Source of the DNA: an uncultured Eubacteriales bacterium
Lineage (GTDB): Bacteria > Bacillota > Clostridia > Oscillospirales > Oscillospiraceae
Length of the DNA: 64,000 nucleotides
Assembly (NCBI GenBank): GCA_900549485.1
Contig: UROG01000009.1
Coordinates: 1 to 64,000, forward strand
Direction: 5' to 3'
In this document: piece after piece, positions 15,819 through 23,336 of the stretch
Layout of the letters: every line of letters starts with the position of its first letter
Numbering within the stretch: the first letter of the stretch is position 1
The notes under the pieces: generated by a model
What the model saw: only the letters and a program-made list of their open reading frames with translations
What the model was told of the DNA's origin: nothing
Database searches by the model: none
Position numbers and translations under genes: made by a program

Positions 15819-17531
15819 TCAGTTATCCTCCTTTATTTTTCTGCTGGTGCCGAAGTGCTTGATGAACAGATTCATCAGCAACACGGCGCCGTAGGTGATT
15901 ATGATAAGAATGGTTGCAAAGGCACAGGCAAGACTGTAAGAGCCCTTCTCCGCAAACTCATTGATCTGAACCGTGATAAGCAGGAACTGCGGCGTGACGA
16001 GCAGAATGATTGCGGAAATGGCCGTAATGGAGCGCACAAACGCCGTGACAAGACCGGAGAGGAAGGAATCCTTTATAAGCGGCAGGGTAACGGTCATAAA
16101 CACCTTGAAGCTGTCCGCGCCCATGTCGTAGGCGGATTCCTCAATGGACTTGTCTATTTGACGCAGGGCGGAAATACCGCTTCGCGTGCCGGTAGGCAGC
16201 GAACGCACCACGAAGACGATCACAAGTATAAGTCCGGTGCCGTAAAGCCCCTGCAAAAAGCCGGTGTGGAACACGCCGCCGGAGAAGCCCCTTATGTACC
16301 CGACGCCGAGAACCGTACCCGGAACAGCCATCGCCAGCATGGAGACCGCTTCGATAAAGCCCTTTGATTTGAACTTGCGCTTGACGACAAGGTAGGAAAT
16401 TATCATGCTCAGGAGCGCGGTTATGGGAGCGGAGATAAACGAGAGGACAAACGAATCCCTGAATGCCTGGAACCCGTGATAGCGCGTAAAGACGAGCTTG
16501 AACCATTTGCCGGTGAGCGGGAAGAATTTATATCCCCATGTCGGGAAGAACGAGCCTATCGGAACGCAGATGTACATCATTATCACAAAGCACGCCGCAA
16601 GAGAGCACAGCACCGTGAGCGGGATCTTGACGCTTTTGTCCTCGATCAACATTCTGCCGCGGGATGCCTTGCCGGTGAGCGTGGCGGCGGTTTTTGCTTC
16701 AAGATAGTATTTCTGCACGGCGAACATCATAAGCGTGATGCACAGCAGCACGACCGCCATTGCGGCGGCGCCCGCCTTGTCGTATGCGCCGGTGATCTGC
16801 AAATATATGGAGGTTGCCAGCGTATCATACGAGCCGCCTATTATCATGGGGTTGGCAAAGTCGGCGATCGATTCGATGAAGGTCACGAGAAAAGCGTTGC
16901 CGAGACCGGGCAGCATGAGCGGCAGAGTCACGCTTGTGAACACCTTCATGCGGGACGCGCCCATGTCGCGGGCGGCTTCTTCGAGGGAGGGGTCGATGTT
17001 TTTCAGCAGACCCTTGAGCATCATGTAGCACACGGGGAAGAAAGTGAGCGTCTGAACGATCACGATGCCCCAATAGCCGTAAACGCTGTTGTCATATATG
17101 CCGAGTAGAAAGCGCGTGATAATACCCGCCTTGCCGAAAAGCATTATCATCGAAAGACTCAGCACGAACGGGGGCGAGACGACAGGCAGCATGGAAACCA
17201 CCTTGAAAAGTCCGCCCACGAATTTATTCATTTTGACGTAGACCTCTACGTATGCGAACAGCAGCCCGATAAGGGACGAGGCAATGCCCACAACAAAGCC
17301 CACCTTGAGCGTGTTTGTTATAGCTGTCGTAAAGGTCGGTATGGCGAAAATGCGTTTGAAAGTATCAAAGCCTATCCCGCTGTCGCTTACAAAGCTGTCA
17401 ACCAGCAGTATCGCCAGCGGATAAAGTATAAACAAAGTCAAAAAGGTTATAAGCACGACAATGGTCGTGACCATTATCGGGTCAGCCATCAGCTTTTTAC
17501 GATCAAGCATCGCGCCCTGACTTCTTGCCAT
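15819..17531 (-). CDS. ABC importer permease, FbpB-type double-domain
   Basis: Protein of 570 aa with about 12 membrane helices and two permease halves. EAA-type loops are seen in EEAARDMGASRMKVFTSVTLP and EESAYDMGADSFKVFMTVTLP. Such fused permeases serve iron(III), 2-aminoethylphosphonate or hexose-phosphate importers. ATG at 17531 follows GGAGAGGAG; an upstream in-frame ATG lacks a site. It lies between the binding-protein gene and the ATPase gene. Confidence 0.92.
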   Translation of the reverse strand: MARSQGAMLDRKKLMADPIMVTTIVVLITFLTLFILYPLAILLVDSFVSDSGIGFDTFKRIFAIPTFTTAITNTLKVGFVVGIASSLIGLLFAYVEVYVKMNKFVGGLFKVVSMLPVVSPPFVLSLSMIMLFGKAGIITRFLLGIYDNSVYGYWGIVIVQTLTFFPVCYMMLKGLLKNIDPSLEEAARDMGASRMKVFTSVTLPLMLPGLGNAFLVTFIESIADFANPMIIGGSYDTLATSIYLQITGAYDKAGAAAMAVVLLCITLMMFAVQKYYLEAKTAATLTGKASRGRMLIEDKSVKIPLTVLCSLAACFVIMMYICVPIGSFFPTWGYKFFPLTGKWFKLVFTRYHGFQAFRDSFVLSFISAPITALLSMIISYLVVKRKFKSKGFIEAVSMLAMAVPGTVLGVGYIRGFSGGVFHTGFLQGLYGTGLILVIVFVVRSLPTGTRSGISALRQIDKSIEESAYDMGADSFKVFMTVTLPLIKDSFLSGLVTAFVRSITAISAIILLVTPQFLLITVQINEFAEKGSYSLACAFATILIIITYGAVLLMNLFIKHFGTSRKIKEDN

Positions 17532-17574
17532 ATATATTCTCCTCTCCTTGCTTTTCGGGAAATAATGGGAAAAT

Positions 17575-17608
17575 TCAAAAAACGGAGACGGCAAATGCCG
17601 CCTCCGTT
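17575..17608 (-). terminator. partial terminator between the ABC binding-protein and permease genes
   Basis: On the minus strand a stem formed by 17597-17608 and 17581-17592 (AACGGAGGCGGC with GCCGTCTCCGTT) is followed by TTTTTGAATTTT. As after dctP, it likely lets the binding protein be made in excess over the permease. Confidence 0.75.
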
Positions 17609-17644
17609 CGCGGAGTCATAGTGATATATCGGGAGAAGCTTTTA

Positions 17645-18733
17645 TCACTCGGTCTTGAAACGATCTGCGCCGGTGTCCGAACCTGCGTCTGCGATAGCGG
17701 TCATAACCTCTTCGATATAGGTCTTGATGTTGTTCTTTGCGTCCTCAAAGTCATAGTCCATGACGTTGTTGGGGTCAAGACCGAACTCTGCTGCCTGAGT
17801 GGGCTGCTCGGCGTTGTCAATTACGAGGAACTGGTAGGAACCGTTGTCCTTTGCGAGATTGACGCAGTCGGGGGAGAGAGCATATTCTACCCACAGCTTA
17901 GCGGCGTTGGGGTGCTTTGCGCCCTTGAAGATAGCGGTAGCGCCGATCTCAAAAGAGGTGCCGCTGGAGGGAATGATAAGCTCAATATTATCGTAGCCGT
18001 TGTCAACGATCTGAGTGATGCCGTCATGCAGGAAGCCGATGCCGATGACGCACTCACCGGTGCCGACGTTCTTGGACGGGCCGGAGCCGGACTTGGTGTA
18101 AACCTGAATATTCTTGTCAAGGTCTACGAGGTACTGGATACCTTCGTCGTGACCGTACTTCTGGATCATGGTGTTGATGACGAGCTTTGCGGTACCGGCG
18201 GTGTTGTAGTTGGACAGCCAGATAAGACCCTTGTACTCATCCTTGAGAAGATCCTGCCAATCCTGAGGAGCCTCAAGACCCTTACGGTCAAGCTCACCCT
18301 TGTTTACCATAAAGCCGAGGATTCCCTTGTAGATGCCGTACCAATAACCGTCCTTGTCGCGGTACATATCGCCGAGCAGGTGAGAAGCGTTCTCAGCCTC
18401 GTAAGCTTCGAGCAGACCCTCTGCCGCAACGACGTTGTAGGGATCGGTCGTGCCGCCGAACCAGACGTCAGCGGAAGGATTGCCGTTCTCTTCTTCGATC
18501 TTTGCCTGAACCTCACCGGTGGAAAGGCGCTGATAGCTGACCTTTATGCCGTAGAGCTTCTCAAAGTTTTCGCAGGCGGCCGCGAGATATTCCTCCTCGC
18601 AGGAGCCGTAAACGACCAGTTCGCCCTCTGCCTGCGCAGCCGCGACCAGATCATCCATCGAATCTGCGTAGCTTGCGGGAACGAGAGCAAGAATCATGAC
18701 GAGAGCCATGAGGATAGCAAGAAATTTTTTCAT
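17645..18733 (-). CDS. ABC importer substrate-binding protein, iron/sugar-phosphate/phosphonate type
   Basis: Protein of 362 aa with a signal peptide (1-23, ending ASYA). The mature part matches the FbpA/AfuA type-II binding fold: ELVVYGSCEEEYLAAACENFEK at the front and PSADVWFGGTTD in the hinge region. The adjacent tyrosine pair that holds iron in FbpA is not seen near the C-terminus, so iron is doubtful; hexose phosphates, as for AfuA, or phosphonates are possible. It lacks a lipobox, which is unusual for a monoderm, though the short mature N-terminus might stay anchored. First gene of the four-gene operon. Confidence 0.82.
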   Translation of the reverse strand: MKKFLAILMALVMILALVPASYADSMDDLVAAAQAEGELVVYGSCEEEYLAAACENFEKLYGIKVSYQRLSTGEVQAKIEEENGNPSADVWFGGTTDPYNVVAAEGLLEAYEAENASHLLGDMYRDKDGYWYGIYKGILGFMVNKGELDRKGLEAPQDWQDLLKDEYKGLIWLSNYNTAGTAKLVINTMIQKYGHDEGIQYLVDLDKNIQVYTKSGSGPSKNVGTGECVIGIGFLHDGITQIVDNGYDNIELIIPSSGTSFEIGATAIFKGAKHPNAAKLWVEYALSPDCVNLAKDNGSYQFLVIDNAEQPTQAAEFGLDPNNVMDYDFEDAKNNIKTYIEEVMTAIADAGSDTGADRFKTE

Positions 18734-18794
18734 GATATTTCCTCCGTTTTATTTTTCCCGGACGAATATATTTTCGGTTCCGGAACGTAGAGGT

Positions 18795-18823
18795 ATTATA
18801 CAACTCGTAAACGAACACGTCAA
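18795..18823 (-). promoter_or_regulatory. promoter of the ABC importer operon
   Basis: TTGACG (18818-18823 on minus), 17-base spacer, TATAAT (18795-18800). Expected leader of about 55 bases before the binding-protein gene. Confidence 0.75.
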
Positions 18824-18944
18824 CAACGGGTTACACTTTTTATATATTACACAAAATTTATGCGCAATATTTGGGCAAATTGCTGAACGCTGATGCGAAT
18901 CCTGACGCGGTTATATATTTTTCGTATAAACAGTGCTGCTTATA

Positions 18945-19580
18945 CTACTTTATGCCGAGATGCTGCTCAAGCTGCTCCAGCTGCCGTTTTATTGAGGCAA
19001 GCTCCTCCGCCGTGGGATCGGAGACATGGATCTGATCGACCTCGTCGGCATAGCTGACCTTGCGTCCGGCTATGCGCACGATCTTCGCGGGGATGCCGAC
19101 TGCCGTGCTGTCGGGTGGGACTTCGCTCAGCACGACGGCGTTTGCCGCGATACGGCTGTTATCACCGACCTTGAACGGCCCGAGCACCTTTGCACCGGCG
19201 CTTATAAGCACGTTGCTGCCGATAGTCGGATGGCGCTTGCCGGTGTCCTTGCCGGTACCGCCGAGCGTTACCCCGTGATAGAGAAGGCAGTCGTCGCCTA
19301 TCTCGGCGGTCTCGCCTATCACGATGCCCATGCCGTGGTCGATCACGAGCCGCTTGCCGATCTTTGCGCCGGGATGTATCTCGATGCCCGTCCGGCGGCG
19401 GCTTATCTGGGAAATCAGCCGCGCAATGAAGAACATTTTATGCTCATAGAACCAGTGCGCTTTGCGGTGACTGCGGACGGCCTTGAGCCCGGGGTAGAGC
19501 GTATAGACCTCAAACGCCGTTCTTGCCGCGGGATCCCTTGCCATGTATGCCTGTATGCTTTCGCGGAGATCGTCAAACAT
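18945..19580 (-). CDS. cysE: serine O-acetyltransferase
   Basis: Protein of 211 aa, the short bacterial form. The left-handed beta helix is clear: HPGAKIGKRLVIDHGMGIVI, then HGVTLGGTGKDTGKRHPTIG, with the catalytic His in DHG and the cofactor-binding loop. It acetylates serine with acetyl-CoA, giving O-acetylserine for the neighbouring CysK. Its ATG overlaps the stop of cysK (ATGA), so both are made together from the attenuated cysK transcript. Confidence 0.93.
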   Translation of the reverse strand: MFDDLRESIQAYMARDPAARTAFEVYTLYPGLKAVRSHRKAHWFYEHKMFFIARLISQISRRRTGIEIHPGAKIGKRLVIDHGMGIVIGETAEIGDDCLLYHGVTLGGTGKDTGKRHPTIGSNVLISAGAKVLGPFKVGDNSRIAANAVVLSEVPPDSTAVGIPAKIVRIAGRKVSYADEVDQIHVSDPTAEELASIKRQLEQLEQHLGIK

Positions 19581-20518
19581 CAGCCGTTACCTCCGGCGAA
19601 CATTTCCGTGGAGAGATAATGATCGCCCGTATCGGGAACGAGGGCGACGATGTTTTTGCCGCGGTTTTCCTCCATGGATGCAAGCTCCGCCGCCGCGTAA
19701 AGCGCCGCGCCCGCCGAGATGCCGACAAGTATGCCCTCATGACGGCCGGTCTCGCGCCCCATTTCGTATGCCTGCTCCGTGCTGACGGTCATTATATCGT
19801 CAATAAGCTCTCTCTGGAGTATCTCCGGCACGAAGTTTGCGCCGATGCCCTGAAGACCGTGCTTTCCGGCGTAGCCCTTGCTGAGCAGGGGAGAGGTGTC
19901 CGGCTCTACCGCGACGATCCTGACATTCGGGTTCTTTTCCTTGAGAAAGCGCGCTGTGCCGCTTATTGTTCCGCCAGTGCCGACGCCGGCGACAAAGATG
20001 TCAACGTTCCCGTCAGTGTCCTCCCAGATCTCGGGACCGGTCGTCTCGTAATGGGCGAGGGAGTTTGCGGGATTTATGAACTGTCCGGGGATATATGCCT
20101 TTTCAAATCCGGCGGCAAGCTCCTCCGCCTTTTCAACGCAGCCCTTCATGCCTTCGCTTCCGGGCGTAAGCACAAGCTCCGCCCCGTAGGCGGACATGAG
20201 AAGCCGTCTTTCCAGCGACATACTGTCCGGCATGACTATTATCACGCGGTAGCCGCGCTGCGCACCGATGCTTGCAAGACCGATGCCTGTGTTGCCGGAG
20301 GTAGGCTCTATTATAACAGTGTTTTTATCGACAAGCCCCTGTTCCTCCGCCTTGTCGAGCATATAAAGCGCGGCTCTGTCCTTTGCCGAGCCGGTGGGGT
20401 TGGCGCTTTCAAGCTTTGCGAGAAGCCTGCCCTTGAGGGCGCGTCTTTTTTCGATATTCACAAGCTCCAGTATCGGTGTGTGTCCGATAAGCTGCTGTGC
20501 GGAAGTATATATTTTCAT
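19580..20518 (-). CDS. cysK: cysteine synthase (O-acetylserine sulfhydrylase)
   Basis: Protein of 312 aa. The PLP lysine lies in ANPTGSAKDRAA near 37-48, the phosphate loop is TSGNTGIG, and the TGGTISG loop follows near 175. It makes cysteine from O-acetylserine and sulfide. The frame is open for 25 codons upstream, but those codons run through a terminator hairpin; ATG at 20518 follows GAGGT at a good distance and starts the normal MKIYTSAQQLIGHTP. It sits downstream of a Cys-rich leader ORF and terminator, indicating control by cysteine supply. Confidence 0.95.
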   Translation of the reverse strand: MKIYTSAQQLIGHTPILELVNIEKRRALKGRLLAKLESANPTGSAKDRAALYMLDKAEEQGLVDKNTVIIEPTSGNTGIGLASIGAQRGYRVIIVMPDSMSLERRLLMSAYGAELVLTPGSEGMKGCVEKAEELAAGFEKAYIPGQFINPANSLAHYETTGPEIWEDTDGNVDIFVAGVGTGGTISGTARFLKEKNPNVRIVAVEPDTSPLLSKGYAGKHGLQGIGANFVPEILQRELIDDIMTVSTEQAYEMGRETGRHEGILVGISAGAALYAAAELASMEENRGKNIVALVPDTGDHYLSTEMFAGGNG

Positions 20519-20565
20519 TTTGTTTACCTCACATATTCGGAATTTGATATATTTAAATAGGAAAC

Positions 20566-20605
20566 GGTATTTAAAAATAGAATGACGACGCAAAAACGCG
20601 CCGCC
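20566..20605 (-). terminator. attenuator terminator in the cysK leader
   Basis: On the minus strand GGCGGCGC (20605-20598) pairs with GCGTCGTC (20591-20584) through 8 pairs, two of them G-U, around loop GTTTTT, followed by ATTCTATTTTT. The alternative partner for bases 20606-20600 (CGGCGGC) is GTCGCCG (20644-20638) at the end of the leader ORF, giving 7 pairs with one G-U. A ribosome stalled on the leader's Cys codons would leave that partner free and prevent the terminator. The hairpin lies between the leader stop and cysK. Confidence 0.65.
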
Positions 20606-20630
20606 GCAGACGAACCCTTTACGGGCTTAC

Positions 20631-20690
20631 TCAGTAACGGCGACAGCGACATCGACAACAACACTCATAACAAACCGCCATTTTCTTCAT
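20631..20690 (-). CDS. Cys-rich leader peptide of the cysKE operon
   Basis: A 19-residue ORF, MKKMAVCYECCCRCRCRRY, then TGA. Six of its 19 codons are Cys, all TGT, including three in a row. It has a good ribosome site (AGAGGG, 8 bases upstream) and a near-consensus promoter about 47 bases before it. It ends 112 bases before cysK, with a terminator between. Leader peptides rich in the amino acid made by the operon are the hallmark of ribosome-mediated attenuation. The Arg codons between may slow the ribosome or aid RNA pairing. Too short for normal gene finders. Confidence 0.75.
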   Translation of the reverse strand: MKKMAVCYECCCRCRCRRY

Positions 20691-20743
20691 CACTGTCACC
20701 CTCTTTTTCAGAATATATTAATTGACCGTAAAAGCCGGTAAAT

Positions 20744-20772
20744 ATAATATATCCTGACGGCAGAATTGTCAA
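20744..20772 (-). promoter_or_regulatory. promoter of the cysKE operon
   Basis: TTGACA (20767-20772 on minus), exactly 17-base spacer, TATTAT (20744-20749). Transcription should start near 20737, so the transcript carries about 47 bases, the leader ORF and the terminator before cysK. Such a strong promoter fits control after initiation. Confidence 0.8.
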
Positions 20773-21015
20773 TAATAATGTCTTTTCCGCAAAAATGCGC
20801 GCTGCTGCGCAGCGTGTCCTGCGGTGCGGCTGTCAAGGAGCGCACCGGCCGCCGGTAAACGTGAAAAATCGTTAAAAAAATCGCAAAACGCTCTGGAAAA
20901 AGACATTTTTCAAAATAATTTTTAAAATTACAGGCGCGGTTCGCCAAATTAGACAAAAGCAGAGTTAGATTATAATTAAAAAGTAACAAAGTTGAAATTA
21001 TTTTTTAGCTTATGA

Positions 21016-21044
21016 TTGATTTATTCGCAGGGATAGGTTATAAT
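21016..21044 (+). promoter_or_regulatory. promoter of the enoate reductase gene
   Basis: TTGATT (21016-21021), 17-base spacer, TATAAT (21039-21044). Expected start near 21051, about 78 bases before the TTG start codon. Confidence 0.75.
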
Positions 21045-21128
21045 GTTGTTAATCTTCTGGTTAAATGCTCGACGCAGGAGAAAACATTTTCTAACGTCCC
21101 ATTTATTATATGAAAGGAAGCGAAATAC

Positions 21129-23201
21129 TTGAACGAAAAGTACAATGCTCTCTTCACACCGTGGAAAATCGGTAATGTTGAGATCCCCAACCGCATCGTG
21201 CAGTGCTCTATGGGCGGCACATCCCTCTTTGGCTGGCTTGAGCCCTGCCATTTTGATAAAGAGGCGGCATACCATCTGCTCTCCAGAGCAAAGGACGGCG
21301 TAGGTCTTGTCCTCCCCGGTATGCAGTGTGTCCGTGATACCATGGGCAAGCGCTGGCTCTACCAGAACAAGCAGATGTTCAAAGAACTGAAGCCCTTTAT
21401 GGATGAATACCATAAGACCGGCGGCAAGCTGTTTATCCAGCTGGCGGCAGGCTTCGGCCGCTCCATGGCTATCAACGGAATGATGGTCACTCTGCTCAAG
21501 AACAAGACTCTCGGCAAGCTTGCATCTCCTTTCCTGGATGTTGAATACTGCTGCGCATCCGCATCCGAGACGCCCAACCGCTGGTATGAAGACATCTCCT
21601 CCCGTCCCATGACCAAGGAAGAGATCCATGAGATGGTCGAGGCTTTCGGTAAGACCGCAAAGCTCCTGCGTGAAGCAGGCGTTGACGGCGTTGAGATCCA
21701 CGCCGTTCACGAGGGCTATCTGCTTGACCAGTTCACCATTAAGAACTGGAACTTCCGCACAGACGAGTACGGCGGAAGCTTCGAGAACCGTTTCCGCTTC
21801 CCGGTCGAGATAGTCCAGTGCATCCACAAGTATGCCGGCGACGACTTCCCTGTATCCCTGCGTTACTCCGTCGTTTCCAAGACTAAGGGCTGGTGCAAGG
21901 GCGCAATGCCTTATGAGACCGACTTCGTGGAATTCGGCCGTGATATGGAAGAGTCCGAAAAGGCCGTCAAGTACCTTGAGGAAGCCGGTTACGCAATGTT
22001 CAACTGCGACAACGGTACTTACGACGCATGGTATTGGGCGCATCCGCCTCAGTACATGCCCGACAACTGCAACCTTGAGTATGTTGAGCATATCCAGAAG
22101 TTCACCAACGCTCCCTGTGTCTGCGCCGGCCGTATGGATCCCGTCAAGGCCGCCGAGGAGATCGCGGCAGGCCGTCTGGCTGCCGTCGCTATCGCACGTC
22201 AGAACCTTGTTGACCCCGACTGGGTCACCAAGATCAAGGAAGGCCGCGAAATCGAGATCAAGCCTTGTATCCGCTGCCACAACGGCTGCTTCAACTTTGC
22301 AAAGTACAAGGGCACCGCAAACATCCAGAACATGGAAGACTCCATGCACCTGGCGCGCTGCGCTCTTACTCCTCCCACGATGCAGCACCTCCGCTACAAG
22401 ATCGTTCCCACGACAAAGCCCAAGAAGGTCGCCGTTATCGGTGGCGGTATCGGCGGTATGGAATGCTGCCTCGTCCTCAAGCAGAGAGGGCATCACCCCG
22501 TCCTGTTTGAAAAGACCAATGAGCTTGGCGGTCTGTTCCTCACCGCTTCCGCGATGACCTTCAAAGAGAACGACAAGGAACTCATCGAGTGGTACAAGAG
22601 AGAGATGGACAAGGCCGGCATCGAAGTGCGCTACAACACCGAAGTCAACGACCTTGGCACTATCAAGAGAGCCTTTGATGAGATAATCGTTGCAACCGGT
22701 TCCGTTCCCAGAACCATGCCCGCTATCCCCGGCTTCAACAAGACCCGCAACTTCACCGAGCTTCTCCGCGACAAGTCCGTTGAGGGCGACAAGATCCTGT
22801 TCCTGGGCGGCGGTCAGTCCTCCTGCGAGGCTGCATACGACCTCGTATACAACTTCGGCAAGCACCCCATCATTGTTGAGTACGGCGACGACCTCATTGC
22901 CGCACAGGCGACCTGCCTTGCGAACACCTCCTTCCTGCGCGACGCAATGGAGTACCACAAGGTTCCCGTTTACCTCAACTCCACTCTCACCGACATCCGT
23001 GACGGCTCCGTCACCGTGAAGAACGTCAAGACCGGCGAGACCTTTGATATCGAGTGCGACGCCGTTATCAACGGTATCGGCTTCGTTCCCACTCCCGTGG
23101 GCGAGAAGGCGCGCAACGTTCACCGCGTCGGCGACTGTGTCGCTATCGGCAACCTGCGTACCGTTATCTGGCGCGCATGGGATGTCTGCATGAAGATATA
23201 A
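21129..23201 (+). CDS. NADH:flavin oxidoreductase / 2-enoate reductase, Fe-S Old Yellow Enzyme family
   Basis: Protein of 690 aa with a TTG start after AAAGGAAG. Residues 1-370 are the FMN barrel with EIHAVHEGYL (His191, His194) and YGGSFENR (214-221). Cys380, 383, 387 and 411 form the [4Fe-4S] site. From 432 an FAD/NAD domain begins with GGGIGG (438-443). This is the layout of 2,4-dienoyl-CoA reductase, clostridial enoate reductases and the bile-acid enzymes BaiCD/BaiH. It reduces an activated C=C bond; the exact substrate cannot be read. Codon choice is strongly biased, suggesting high expression. It is a single gene between its own promoter and terminator. Confidence 0.88.
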   Translation: MNEKYNALFTPWKIGNVEIPNRIVQCSMGGTSLFGWLEPCHFDKEAAYHLLSRAKDGVGLVLPGMQCVRDTMGKRWLYQNKQMFKELKPFMDEYHKTGGKLFIQLAAGFGRSMAINGMMVTLLKNKTLGKLASPFLDVEYCCASASETPNRWYEDISSRPMTKEEIHEMVEAFGKTAKLLREAGVDGVEIHAVHEGYLLDQFTIKNWNFRTDEYGGSFENRFRFPVEIVQCIHKYAGDDFPVSLRYSVVSKTKGWCKGAMPYETDFVEFGRDMEESEKAVKYLEEAGYAMFNCDNGTYDAWYWAHPPQYMPDNCNLEYVEHIQKFTNAPCVCAGRMDPVKAAEEIAAGRLAAVAIARQNLVDPDWVTKIKEGREIEIKPCIRCHNGCFNFAKYKGTANIQNMEDSMHLARCALTPPTMQHLRYKIVPTTKPKKVAVIGGGIGGMECCLVLKQRGHHPVLFEKTNELGGLFLTASAMTFKENDKELIEWYKREMDKAGIEVRYNTEVNDLGTIKRAFDEIIVATGSVPRTMPAIPGFNKTRNFTELLRDKSVEGDKILFLGGGQSSCEAAYDLVYNFGKHPIIVEYGDDLIAAQATCLANTSFLRDAMEYHKVPVYLNSTLTDIRDGSVTVKNVKTGETFDIECDAVINGIGFVPTPVGEKARNVHRVGDCVAIGNLRTVIWRAWDVCMKI

Positions 23202-23221
23202 TCCCAATAACATATAATCCC

Positions 23222-23257
23222 AAAATGGGCTGTCTCCTTGTGAGGCAGCCCATTTTT
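23222..23257. terminator. terminator of the enoate reductase gene
   Basis: AAAATGGGCTG (23222-23232) pairs with CAGCCCATTTT (from 23246), continued by CTC/GAG around CTTGT, and ends in a T run. A-rich before and T-rich after, so it may act on both strands. Confidence 0.85.
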
Positions 23258-23289
23258 GATACTGTGTTAAATTGTGTTGAAAAGAGGTT

Positions 23290-23325
23290 AGAGGTTACAG
23301 CTGCTTGGGCTGCAACCTCTTTTCT
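23290..23325. terminator. second hairpin, likely terminator of the minus-strand glycosyltransferase
   Basis: GAGGTT near 23291 pairs with AACCTC near 23314-23319, with an inner AGC/GCT stem. On the plus strand TTTTCTTT follows; on the minus strand TAACCTCTTTTC follows. It lies 12-45 bases past the stop of the convergent glycosyltransferase gene. Confidence 0.55.
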
Positions 23326-23336
23326 TTACGAGGCTA

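Larger units (their letters stand above)
20691..21128. other. divergent regulatory region between cysK leader and enoate reductase
   Basis: This 438-base gap holds the cysKE promoter (20744-20772, minus) and the enoate reductase promoter (21016-21044, plus). The AT-rich middle (about 20870-21000) shows no ORF or known RNA motif that I can support. Confidence 0.6.

Noticed and set aside
15114..16367. Open frame of 417 codons on the plus strand opposite the ABC ATPase and permease
   Set aside because: It spans two real genes with clear motifs on the other strand and their junction; shadow frame.
20519..20593. Longer cysK start adding 25 residues
   Set aside because: The added codons run through the terminator hairpin; ATG at 20518 has the ribosome site and the usual CysK N-terminus.
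20519..20737. T-box riboswitch as the control of cysKE
   Set aside because: No T-box consensus (AGGGTGGNACCGCG-like) is present; the short Cys-rich ORF explains the leader better.
21021..23213. Open frame of 730 codons on the minus strand opposite the enoate reductase
   Set aside because: It mirrors a strongly biased gene on the plus strand, has no family-like motifs, and overlaps the plus-strand promoter. It is a shadow of codon bias.
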